30,798 nt of DNA from JAICNG01 sp035765135. Its GTDB lineage: Bacteria; Gemmatimonadota; Gemmatimonadetes; Gemmatimonadales; Gemmatimonadaceae. The stretch covers positions 1-30,798 of the forward strand of contig DASTYE010000104.1 of NCBI GenBank assembly GCA_035765135.1, given 5' to 3'. How positions within the stretch are numbered: position 1 is the stretch's first letter; each line of letters begins with the position of its first letter. Shown piece after piece: positions 1 through 6,757 of the stretch. The notes beneath the pieces were generated by a model. It searched no databases, had not been told where the DNA came from, and saw nothing but the letters and a program-made list of their open reading frames with translations. The position numbers and the translations under genes are program-made.

Positions 1-336
1 GGCCTGGCCGGTCCAGTCGACGCGGAGGGCGTGGGTGCCGGCGCCGTCGAGATCGGTGGTGAAGCCCCAGCCGGTGCGGGTGTCGGCGCTGATGCCCCAG
101 AGGGCGAGCGCCTGGCGCATCGTCGTGGCTTGCTGGAGTCCCGCGCGCGCATCGAAGAGCACACGGTCGCCCGTGCCCGGCGCAAAGCCGCCGTTGCCGT
201 CGGCGACGAGTAGCGAGGGTGCGAGCTGGGGAGAGTGTGACGACGGGTTGGGGGAAGAGGTGCCCGGTCCGAGAGCGTCCGAGCAGGCAGCAATGCCTAA
301 CGCTGCCATCATCAGTGGCAAGGTAACGGTGCGCAT
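1..336 (-). CDS. Putative exported lipoprotein of unknown function, 3' part cut by window edge
   Basis: The frame is open from an ATG at 336 to the window edge, about 112 residues, with no stop. The N-terminus MRTVTLPLMMAALGIAAC is a lipoprotein signal peptide with Cys18 as the likely lipidation site. A Ser/Pro-rich linker follows, then a segment beginning LLVADGNGGFAPGTGDRV that I do not recognise. The start is set by AGGAG 9 nt upstream; the in-frame ATG at 345 lies too close to that site. A c-di-GMP-I riboswitch sits just upstream, so expression is probably tied to c-di-GMP, as for the next two genes. No BIG2 domain is visible in the part present. A TTA leucine codon within the GCCTAACG word occurs in the signal peptide. 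The export prediction is good; the function is unknown. Confidence 0.7.
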   Translation of the reverse strand, partial: MRTVTLPLMMAALGIAACSDALGPGTSSPNPSSHSPQLAPSLLVADGNGGFAPGTGDRVLFDARAGLQQATTMRQALALWGISADTRTGWGFTTDLDGAGTHALRVDWTGQA

Positions 337-356
337 GGTGTACATCTCCTGCGTCC

Positions 357-450
357 GTTCGGCGGCCCGACTGGCGTGACGCGGCGTTCATCGATGCCGC
401 GCGGTAGCCTCGGAGCTTTGCGTCACCGGCTTTCGCCGGGTTTGCCTTTG
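357..450 (-). promoter_or_regulatory. c-di-GMP-I (GEMM) riboswitch, copy 1
   Basis: Read on the minus strand, the element has the GEMM landmarks in order: AAAGGCAAACC, a CCGG-GAAA-CCGG tetraloop hairpin, GACGCAAAGC, a second variable stem, and a closing CGGGCCGCCGAAC that pairs back to GGC..CCC. This order and these conserved words match the class I c-di-GMP aptamer family. The G of AAGGC that should contact the ligand is present, which favours c-di-GMP over cGAMP. The aptamer ends about 11 nt before the AGGAG site of the lipoprotein gene, so control is probably at translation start. Confidence 0.9.
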
Positions 451-477
451 TCGCTCGTTACGGCGAGCGATCCTGCC
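451..477 (-). promoter_or_regulatory. Pre-aptamer hairpin and GGCAGGATCGC element, copy 1
   Basis: Directly 5' of the aptamer is a 7-bp perfect hairpin (TCGCTCG 451-457 with CGAGCGA 464-470). It overlaps an 11-base element, GGCAGGATCGC on the minus strand (467-477), nearly identical to elements upstream of the other two riboswitches. It may belong to the promoter, the transcript 5' end or an extra stem; its role is inferred from conservation only. Confidence 0.45.
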
Positions 478-806
478 GATCAGTTGTTGACGCGATGAAA
501 GTGACGGTCGGTGTTGTCGACCCTCCAAGATGGAATTGTGCAGCAGCAGACTACGGCGTCCGCGCGCTGCGTGGACGGACGTCCCCTTCTCAAGTCCCGT
601 ACCGAGCGTAGTGTCCCGTGTACGATCAGTCGATGCATCGTGATGCGGTCGTAACCTACGTCACATGTCGGTCGTGACGGTGCGTGCCTAACGCGCAACG
701 CCCCGGTGACCGCGGTCACCGGGGCGTTGCGCCCTTGACTTCCCGCTGGATTCACCTCCGAAGCCGGTGCGAGCGGCGACGGCGGCGATCCCGACTGCCT
801 AACGCA
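454..806. other. 353-bp intergenic region without a convincing gene
   Basis: This stretch lies between riboswitch 1 and the stop of the pectate-lyase-like gene. It holds the element upstream of riboswitch 1, a 40-nt perfect palindrome (693-732), and two copies of GCCTAACG (686-693 and 797-804). Short open frames here have no recognisable protein. A promoter for the gene at 1-336 must lie in the left part, but I see no clear -35/-10 pair. Confidence 0.6.
693..732. terminator. 40-nt perfect palindrome, probable terminator hairpin
   Basis: GCGCAACGCCCCGGTGACC and its exact reverse complement meet around a central GC, giving a perfect 40-nt palindrome with no mismatch. It lies about 75 nt past the stop of the pectate-lyase-like gene. 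It has no T-tract, so it would be a stem-only terminator or RNA-stabilising hairpin. A protein-binding palindrome is the alternative. Confidence 0.55.
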
Positions 807-3194
807 TCACGGAACGGGACGGCCTTCGACCTCGGCCGCCATCCGGTGGAGCCACTCCTCGAGGTTCGTGTAGCCGTCGCCATCGTCATCGCCGTTCGGA
901 TTCGCCGGCGTGACGAGCGGGCGGCGGTTCTCGGCGAGCACCGGCCACCCGCCGACCTGGCTCGGGCTGTCGATGATGCGGCCGGTCTTGGTGCGCGTTT
1001 CCTGCACGATGCGCAGATCGACGGCGTCACGATCGGCCGGACGCGCGCCGGCATTGCTCAACACCCAGGACTCGACGTTCGCGTTCGGCTGGACGACGAG
1101 ACCGGGGATCCAGATCGGTGGCGTGGTCGCGACGACGGCCGCACCTTCGTCGTTCTGCACCAGCGACCACGGATCGCTGGGCGGCGCCGCGCGATCCCAG
1201 CTGTTGTCGGCCACGTAGAAGAGCGAGCCGGGCTTCACGCCGCTGTAGATCTTGATCGGTCTGCCCGTCGGCGAGTCCACGCCTCGCAGGTACACGTTTC
1301 CGACCACCGACGCCATCTGCAGGGCCGTGTTGTCGACGTCGTCGAAGAACGTCGCCTTGCTGCCACCGTAATTGTAGATGACGTTGTTGACGATGAAGCC
1401 GGTGGTGTTGCCCTTGAACCAGGGGTTCCGGTCTACGTGATGGGCCATGAGGTTGCCCATGAACGTGATGTTCTTGCTCCCCTGGCCGATGAGCACGCCC
1501 TTGGAGTGCGGGCCCTCGGGGTGAATGGAGTTGTTGAGTCCTTCGGCGATGATCAGGTTGCTGAAGGTGATGTCGTGCCGCACCCCGCTGGACGACGTAC
1601 CGGTGCTGAGATTCTCGTCGACGCCCCAGCTGATCGAGCAGTGGTCGACGACGATGTTGTACTTCTCCTGCGTGCCCCCGTAGAACTCGATTCCATCGCG
1701 CTCGCGGCTGAACCCGGGCTCGTCGCCCGGACGGAACCTGAGGTGCTGAATGAGGACGTCGTGGGTGTTGATGCGGAATGTTCCGCCGCGCAGCGTGATG
1801 CCCGGTGAGGGCGCGGTCTGACCGGCAATGGTGGTAAAGGGGTGGGTGACGACGAGGTTCTCACCGACGCGAATGGTACCGGACACCTCGAAGATGATCA
1901 CGACCGGACCGGAGACCGACAGCGCCGCGCGCAGCGAGCCCGCACCGGTGTCGTTGAGGTTGGTGACACGGACGATCGTGCCTCCGCGACCCGCGGGCGT
2001 CGAGCTACCAAACCCCTGCGCGCCCGGGAACGCACGAAGCCCCGGAGGCGGAGGAGGCGGAGGTGGAGGCGGCGCAACGACGGTGATCGTGGAAGTGTCG
2101 CTCTTTCCTTCGCTCAGCGCGTAGACGTTCGCGGTCCCCACGGTGACGCCCGTGACGAGGCCGGTGCTCGATACCGTCGCGACGCCCGGATTGAGGCTCG
2201 TCCACGTGACTTGGCGGCCGGTGAGCGTCGCGCCGTTTGCATCGCGCAGCGCCGCCGTTAGCTGCGCGGTTCTCGCGGTCTCGACGGTCACCGAGGCGGG
2301 GGTCACCGTCACCGAGGCGACGGGCGCCGGCGGCGGTGGGGTGACTACGGTGACAGTCGTGGTGTCGCTCTTGCCTTCACTCGCTGCGTACACCTGAGCC
2401 GTGCCCGGGGCGACGCCCGTCACGAGGCCAGTCCCCGACACGGTGGCGACGCTCGGGCTCGCGCTCGTCCACGTCACGGCGCGACCGGACAGCGTCGCTC
2501 CGTTGGCATCGCGCAGCGTCGCGGTGAGCTGGACCGTCTTGCCCGAATCGACCGACGCCGTCGCGGGCGTCACCGTCACCGATGCCACCGGAACCATCGT
2601 CACCGTGACCGCCGAGCTTCCGCTTTGGCCCTCGCTCGTCGCGGTGACCGTCGCGGAACCGGCGGCTACGCCAGTGACCAGACCCGCGTTCGAGACTGTG
2701 GCAATGCCAGGATTCGAAGTCGTCCAGGTGACGACGCGGCCGGTGAGCGTGCCCCCGTCCGTGTCGCGCACGACGGCCTGGAGCTGTACGGTACGGCCGA
2801 CGTCAACCGATGCAGACGCCGGCGCCACCGTGACCGAGCCGACCTGCACCGCGGTGGCCGTGATCATCGATGTATCGCTCTTGCCCTCGCTCGTGGCGAC
2901 GACGAATGCGACGCCAACGGCGGCTGCCGTCACGAGACCGGATGTATTCACGTTCGCGATTGCGGAATTCGAGCTCGACCAGGTCACCGGTTGTTCCGGG
3001 AGAGGATTGCCGGCGGTGTCCCGGGGAATCGCCTGCAGCTGGACGGATTTCCCAACACTCAAGTTAGCCGCTGGCGGCGCAACGTCGATAGAGCCGACGA
3101 GTGCCTCGATGATCTCGACCACTCGTGTGGTCGAGCATCCCAGACCTACCAGAATCAGAGTCGCATAAACTGAAATCCGCAGGCGCTGACGCAT
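807..3194 (-). CDS. Secreted lipoprotein with four BIG2 Ig-like domains and a pectate-lyase-like beta-helix
   Basis: The 795-residue product has a lipoprotein-like signal (Cys20 in LVGLGC) and four BIG2-type domains of about 80 residues (roughly 33-113, 116-196, 201-285, 292-375), each carrying a VTW(T/S)S..P.(V/I)ATVS..GLVTGV core. A run of ten prolines follows, then a right-handed beta-helix from FPGAQGFG with VDHCSISWGVDENLS, as in PL1/Amb-type pectate lyases. The tail DDDGDGYTNLEEW resembles a calcium-binding loop often found at the end of such lyases. The ATG at 3194 is chosen because GGAGG lies 5-6 nt upstream and the c-di-GMP riboswitch ends just before it; longer frames would run into the riboswitch. 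The likely role is surface-anchored polysaccharide cleavage under c-di-GMP control. The exact substrate is not determined. Confidence 0.88.
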   Translation of the reverse strand: MRQRLRISVYATLILVGLGCSTTRVVEIIEALVGSIDVAPPAANLSVGKSVQLQAIPRDTAGNPLPEQPVTWSSSNSAIANVNTSGLVTAAAVGVAFVVATSEGKSDTSMITATAVQVGSVTVAPASASVDVGRTVQLQAVVRDTDGGTLTGRVVTWTTSNPGIATVSNAGLVTGVAAGSATVTATSEGQSGSSAVTVTMVPVASVTVTPATASVDSGKTVQLTATLRDANGATLSGRAVTWTSASPSVATVSGTGLVTGVAPGTAQVYAASEGKSDTTTVTVVTPPPPAPVASVTVTPASVTVETARTAQLTAALRDANGATLTGRQVTWTSLNPGVATVSSTGLVTGVTVGTANVYALSEGKSDTSTITVVAPPPPPPPPPPGLRAFPGAQGFGSSTPAGRGGTIVRVTNLNDTGAGSLRAALSVSGPVVIIFEVSGTIRVGENLVVTHPFTTIAGQTAPSPGITLRGGTFRINTHDVLIQHLRFRPGDEPGFSRERDGIEFYGGTQEKYNIVVDHCSISWGVDENLSTGTSSSGVRHDITFSNLIIAEGLNNSIHPEGPHSKGVLIGQGSKNITFMGNLMAHHVDRNPWFKGNTTGFIVNNVIYNYGGSKATFFDDVDNTALQMASVVGNVYLRGVDSPTGRPIKIYSGVKPGSLFYVADNSWDRAAPPSDPWSLVQNDEGAAVVATTPPIWIPGLVVQPNANVESWVLSNAGARPADRDAVDLRIVQETRTKTGRIIDSPSQVGGWPVLAENRRPLVTPANPNGDDDGDGYTNLEEWLHRMAAEVEGRPVP

Positions 3195-3218
3195 ACGTCC
3201 TCCATCACTGAGGCTCAG

Positions 3219-3310
3219 TTCGGCGGCCCGACTAGCCTGGCGCGGCGCTCCATCCCGCTGCGCGGTAGCTTCGTAGCTTTGCGTCGCCGGCTTTCGCCGG
3301 GTTTGCCTTT
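3219..3310 (-). promoter_or_regulatory. c-di-GMP-I (GEMM) riboswitch, copy 2
   Basis: It has the same ordered GEMM blocks as copy 1 on the minus strand: AAAGGCAAACC, GAAA-capped CCGGC stem, GACGCAAAGC, a variable second stem, and CGGGCCGCCGAAC. After the aptamer, ACTGAG-c-CTCAGT can form a short hairpin, and GCCTC in that segment can pair with the GGAGG ribosome site. This suggests ribosome-site masking as the expression platform, which is inference. It controls the pectate-lyase-like gene whose ATG is at 3194. Confidence 0.92.
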
Positions 3311-3318
3311 GTCGCCTG

Positions 3319-3348
3319 CCTCCCGGAGGGGAGGAGTGCGATCGTGCC
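3319..3348 (-). promoter_or_regulatory. Pre-aptamer hairpin and GGCACGATCGC element, copy 2
   Basis: A 6-bp perfect hairpin (CCTCCC 3319-3324, GGGAGG 3329-3334, 4-nt loop) is followed by the shared 11-base element at 3338-3348. The stem sequence differs fully from copy 1 while the pairing is kept. Confidence 0.45.
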
Positions 3349-3362
3349 GTACGTTCACTTTG

Positions 3363-3386
3363 CGGTGGCGCGGAGATGCGCCACCG
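3363..3386 (-). terminator. Terminator-like hairpin after the metallophosphoesterase gene
   Basis: CGGTGGCGC and GCGCCACCG form a perfect 9-bp stem with a 6-nt loop, starting two bases past the stop codon at 3389. On the minus strand CAAAGT follows rather than a T-tract. It separates this gene from riboswitch 2. Confidence 0.65.
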
Positions 3387-3388
3387 GG

Positions 3389-5080
3389 TCAATGGCACAT
3401 TCCGGTGCCGGTGTCGGTGAAGGTCTTGCCCGCCACCGGGACGAACTCCCAATCGTAGCGGTCCGCGTGGAGCGTCAACTTCAGCACGCCCCAGGTGTTG
3501 TTGTTGCGCACTTCGCTGTTCGCCCTGATGGTGCCGAAGCTGTAGAAGCTCCGACCGCCGGTGCCGACGACGAATTCACGGATCCCGCGCACCGGATCGG
3601 CCGCGCCCGTGGGAGTCTGAGGCGCGAAACGCTCGTAGTTGTGGTCGTGACCGGCCAGAATGACGTCGGCATCCGCCGCATAAAGCACATCCCACAACGG
3701 CTGCGTCGACGTTGCGTTGCCGTGATCGCCCGAGCTGAAGCGCGGATGGTGCCAATAGGCGAGCGTGCATCGCTTCGTGTTCGCCGCCAGATCCGCCTTC
3801 AGCCATGTCACCTGGGCCGAGGTGGCGCTCATGCTGACGTTGCTGTTCAGCGCGATGATGTGCCACTCGCCGAGGTCGAAGCTGTAGTAGCCGCGACCTG
3901 CCGGGCCGGCGTTCTCGCCGAAGTACCGGTAGTAGGGCGCCGCGCCGGTCGTGTGATAATCGTGGTTGCCGGGCGTCGGCCGCGTCCGATCGCGGTGGCG
4001 ACCCCAGCTGTCGTGGTAGCAGTTGGCGTAGTCCTCGTCGGTGCCGTCAGGATACGCGTTGTCACCAGTGGTATAGACCGTTCCGGGAATCGCGTCGAGC
4101 AGCCTGGCGGTTTGCTCCTTGGCATCGCGTCCGCAGTCGCCGATATCCCCGGCGCCGACGAACACCACGGAGGCCCCTGGGGGTGGCGGCGCGACGACGG
4201 TGATCGTGGACGTGTCGGCCTTTCCTTCGCTCATCGCGTAGACGTTCGCCGTCCCCACGGTGACGCCCGTGACGAGTCCATCATTCGAGACCGTCGCTAC
4301 GGCGGGATTGAGGCTCGTCCACGTGATCTGGCGTCCGGTGAGCGTGGTGCCGCTCGGGTCGCGCAGGGTGGCCGTCAGCCGCACGGTCTTGCCCGTTTCG
4401 ACAGTGGCTGTAGCGGGCGTCAACGTCACCGTCGCGACGGGCGGCCTAACGACGGTGATCGTCGTCGTGTCGCTCTTGCCTTCACTCGCCGCGTACACCT
4501 GAGCCGTTCCCGGGGCGACGCCCGTCACCAGGCCGCTGGTCGCAGAGACGGTGGCAATGCTCGGGTTCAGGCTCGTCCACGTCACGGGGCGACCGGTCAG
4601 CGTCGTTCCATTGGCATCGCGCAGCGTCGCGGTGAGCTGCACCGTCTTGCCCGAATCGACCGACGCCGTCGCGGGCGTCACCGTCACCGAAGCGACAGCA
4701 GCCGGGGGCGGTGGCGGCGCGGCAACGACGAGGATCGAGGCCTGGGCGCTCTTGCCTCCACTGGTGGCGGTAATCGTCGCGGCACCCGCCTGATGCGCCG
4801 TCACGAGTCCGCTCGAGGAAACGCTCGCGACCTGGGAGTTATTGCTCGACCATTCCACCTGAGTGGAGAGCGGCGTGCCGGCCTCGTTTCGCGGCGTGGC
4901 GCCGAGCTGCACGGTCTCGTTCAGCGCGAGCGTGTCGGCCGCGGGGGCAACCGTAACCGTTGCGACGGAATCAGTGGGCTCTCCACCATCGGTCAGGCGA
5001 CTCGTCTCGCAGCCGACATACAGGCTGGCGGCCGCCATCGACAAGCCCAAGAGGACCCGCTTCATTGTGGGGGAGCGCAT
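3389..5080 (-). CDS. Secreted lipoprotein with three BIG2 domains and a C-terminal metallophosphoesterase
   Basis: The 563-residue product has a lipoprotein-like N-terminus (Cys24 in LYVGC), three BIG2 Ig-like domains over roughly residues 40-295, and a calcineurin-type metallophosphoesterase domain to the end. Metal-site motifs appear in order: GAGDIGDC, TGDNAYPDG, GNHDYH, WHHPRFS and GHDHNYER. This resembles purple-acid-phosphatase-like enzymes acting on extracellular phosphate esters or alkaline-phosphatase substrates. The start at 5080 is set by GGAGG 5 nt upstream; ATG 5065 is possible. The second BIG2 domain is almost identical to the third domain of the neighbouring lyase, which points to recent duplication or recombination between the genes. 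A c-di-GMP riboswitch precedes it and a hairpin follows its stop. The fold is confident; the substrate is not known. Confidence 0.88.
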   Translation of the reverse strand: MRSPTMKRVLLGLSMAAASLYVGCETSRLTDGGEPTDSVATVTVAPAADTLALNETVQLGATPRNEAGTPLSTQVEWSSNNSQVASVSSSGLVTAHQAGAATITATSGGKSAQASILVVAAPPPPPAAVASVTVTPATASVDSGKTVQLTATLRDANGTTLTGRPVTWTSLNPSIATVSATSGLVTGVAPGTAQVYAASEGKSDTTTITVVRPPVATVTLTPATATVETGKTVRLTATLRDPSGTTLTGRQITWTSLNPAVATVSNDGLVTGVTVGTANVYAMSEGKADTSTITVVAPPPPGASVVFVGAGDIGDCGRDAKEQTARLLDAIPGTVYTTGDNAYPDGTDEDYANCYHDSWGRHRDRTRPTPGNHDYHTTGAAPYYRYFGENAGPAGRGYYSFDLGEWHIIALNSNVSMSATSAQVTWLKADLAANTKRCTLAYWHHPRFSSGDHGNATSTQPLWDVLYAADADVILAGHDHNYERFAPQTPTGAADPVRGIREFVVGTGGRSFYSFGTIRANSEVRNNNTWGVLKLTLHADRYDWEFVPVAGKTFTDTGTGMCH

Positions 5081-5102
5081 ACGGCCCTCCAAATCAGGTC
5101 TG

Positions 5103-5190
5103 TTCGGCGGCCCGACTGGCGTAGCGAACGACCTGCGCTCGCGTTAGCCTCGTAGCTTTGCGTCGCCGGCTTTCGCCGGGTTTGCCTTTA
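5103..5190 (-). promoter_or_regulatory. c-di-GMP-I (GEMM) riboswitch, copy 3
   Basis: The minus strand shows AAAGGCAAACC, a GAAA-capped CCGGC stem, GACGCAAAGC, GAGGCTAACG leading to a second stem, and CGGGCCGCCGAAC. The second stem (GCGAGCG.. with ..CGTTCGC) differs from the other copies but still pairs. It ends about 13 nt before the GGAGG of the metallophosphoesterase gene. Confidence 0.92.
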
Positions 5191-5197
5191 TCGCGTT

Positions 5198-5222
5198 CCT
5201 CGTACGGAGGGGCGATCGTGCC
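5198..5222 (-). promoter_or_regulatory. Pre-aptamer hairpin and GGCACGATCGC element, copy 3
   Basis: A small CCTC/GAGG hairpin with a 5-nt loop (5198-5210) is followed by the shared element at 5212-5222. It has the same order and spacing as in the other two leaders. Confidence 0.4.
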
Positions 5223-5358
5223 TACTTTCGGGTCGCGGCGCACGTGAGGTGCGCTCGCGTATGAGCGACGAATTTCGTTCTGACCGGTCACTGTGTCGCG
5301 CGCGGTCAATCTGTCCGACCTTCGCGACGCTGCGGTGCCGATTCGGGTGCTACTTACG

Positions 5359-6717
5359 ATGAGAATGCGAAAGCCGTCGCGGCCTGCGCTGCTCACTCTC
5401 ATCGCCTTCCTCGCCATCGTTGCTGCCACGGCCACTCCGGCTTCGCAAACCGGGAGTGATGGACCACCATGGTGCATGTCATGTCCCGTCTTCGGTGAGC
5501 GCGCCGGCGTGGACATCGTTCTCAACGTGCTGTTGTACGTACCAATTGGTGCTGGTCTGGCCCTGATGCGCCGTGCGCCAGGTCACGTTGGGCTGATTGC
5601 ATTCGCCATTGCGAGCGTGATCGAGACGCTCCAGGTCGACGTGATTCCCGGTCGCTACGCGAGCATCAGCGATGTGATCACGAACACACTGGGTGCGATA
5701 CTCGGCATGCTCGCCGTCCGCCACTGGCGCGCGCTCGTCGAGCCAGGTCAATCCAGGAGTCGCGCGCTCGCCGTCGTCGCCGCCGTGATGGCGCTCGTGA
5801 CCCTGCACGTAACGATGTGGGCGCAGCAGGAAGTTCCAATGGAAGGATCGCTGTCCACGTTGTGGCGCCCGTCACCGTCGCGCGACGGGGATGGGGGACC
5901 GCCCGATGCGGCCCAATCGCAGATCGTGTACGTCACGCTCGACGGCCAGCGTCATCCGGGGCGGGTGACGCTCCCGCCTAACGAGGTCGCCCGCCTGGCG
6001 GGCAAGCCGGAGTACCGCCTCGAGATGGGCTTCGTCCCCGCGGCGCGGGAGGGGGACGAGGATCCCGCGTTCGAGCTGAGGGACGACCAGGGACGCCGGA
6101 TTCTGCGTGTGCGCCAGGACGGCCGGCATCTCGCGGGAGACCTCGCGACACGAGGACGAATCCTCCGCCTGCGAACGCCGACAGTACGGCTCCGGCGGTT
6201 CCTCGCGGCGCGAGTGGAGCGTCTGCGACGAGGCTTGCGCGATACGGTGCACGTGGCCGTGCACGTGGCGCAGGGGAACCTCTCGATGCGCGCCCGCCTC
6301 GGCACGAGCGAGGATGAAGCGCGCCATCGCCGCGGCGCTTTCGCCGGGTGGAGTCTGCTCATCGCGCAGAGCAACTCACCGACGCGGGTGCGGCTCCTGA
6401 CGTTCGTCTGGGTTGTCGCGCTGATCCTGCCCACCATCTACTGGGCGGTGCTGGGATTGCCACCTGCTCCTTCCCGGCCGGCGAACAGGACCGCGAACGG
6501 CAGATCCGCCCGAGGCGTCAGCGTGCCGTCGCTCGTACTGGCGGGATCCGTCGCGCTGTTGCTCGTGCTCGCGCTCGAGGTCCTTCCGCGGGCACACGGG
6601 ATGGAGCCGGCCGGTCCGCTGGAAGGCCTGGCCGTCGCGACGGCGATCGGAGCCGGCAGCTACATTGCGCTGCGCAGCGTCCGGCGACGTGCGTCAGCGC
6701 GCCGGAAGCGCGCCTAA
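5359..6717 (+). CDS. VanZ-family multi-pass membrane protein with a central soluble domain
   Basis: The 452-residue product opens with a VanZ-type domain (roughly residues 8-160): hydrophobic segments and the pattern ASVIETLQVDVIPGR..SISDVITNTLGAILG, matching the family's E..Q, R, D and N-x-x-G positions. A soluble part of about 140 residues follows (near 190-330), with beta-rich text such as YVTLDGQRHPGRVTL and VHVAVHVAQGNLSM that recalls a lectin/LamG-like fold. Three further membrane segments end the protein. ATG 5359 gives a basic N-terminus before the first helix; a GTG at 5293 would add 22 residues. No strong ribosome site is visible at either. VanZ proteins occur in glycopeptide-resistance and in polysaccharide loci; the EPS genes downstream favour the latter. 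The stop codon lies within a GCCTAACG word. Confidence 0.82.
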   Translation: MRMRKPSRPALLTLIAFLAIVAATATPASQTGSDGPPWCMSCPVFGERAGVDIVLNVLLYVPIGAGLALMRRAPGHVGLIAFAIASVIETLQVDVIPGRYASISDVITNTLGAILGMLAVRHWRALVEPGQSRSRALAVVAAVMALVTLHVTMWAQQEVPMEGSLSTLWRPSPSRDGDGGPPDAAQSQIVYVTLDGQRHPGRVTLPPNEVARLAGKPEYRLEMGFVPAAREGDEDPAFELRDDQGRRILRVRQDGRHLAGDLATRGRILRLRTPTVRLRRFLAARVERLRRGLRDTVHVAVHVAQGNLSMRARLGTSEDEARHRRGAFAGWSLLIAQSNSPTRVRLLTFVWVVALILPTIYWAVLGLPPAPSRPANRTANGRSARGVSVPSLVLAGSVALLLVLALEVLPRAHGMEPAGPLEGLAVATAIGAGSYIALRSVRRRASARRKRA

Positions 6718-6738
6718 CGGCGGGTCGTGGGTCGCGGG

Positions 6739-6757
6739 GCCGCGCGCATCGCGCGGC
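6739..6757. terminator. Bidirectional terminator-like hairpin between convergent genes
   Basis: GCCGCGCG and CGCGCGGC form a perfect 8-bp GC stem with a 3-nt loop. It sits between the VanZ-family stop (6717) and the tyrosine-autokinase stop (6758) and touches the latter. There is no T-tract. Confidence 0.6.

Noticed and set aside
684..1808. 374-codon plus-strand open frame opposite the pectate-lyase-like gene
   Set aside because: Arg/Val/Asp-rich shadow text with no family resemblance; the minus strand encodes a clear BIG2/lyase protein.
2070..3100. Repetitive DNA in the two BIG2 genes as a possible CRISPR or satellite array
   Set aside because: The repeats are about 250 bp, in frame and encode Ig-like domains; there are no short identical repeats with unique spacers.
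807..3452. Longer start at 3452 for the pectate-lyase-like protein
   Set aside because: It would translate through riboswitch 2 and the terminator hairpin of the upstream gene; the ATG at 3194 has GGAGG and a signal peptide.
3344..5155. 603-codon plus-strand open frame opposite the metallophosphoesterase
   Set aside because: It runs through the terminator hairpin and riboswitch region and has shadow composition; the opposite strand has all the enzyme motifs.
5359..6717. VanZ protein as a teicoplanin-resistance gene
   Set aside because: No vanA/H/X-type neighbours; the context is exopolysaccharide and the protein has extra domains.
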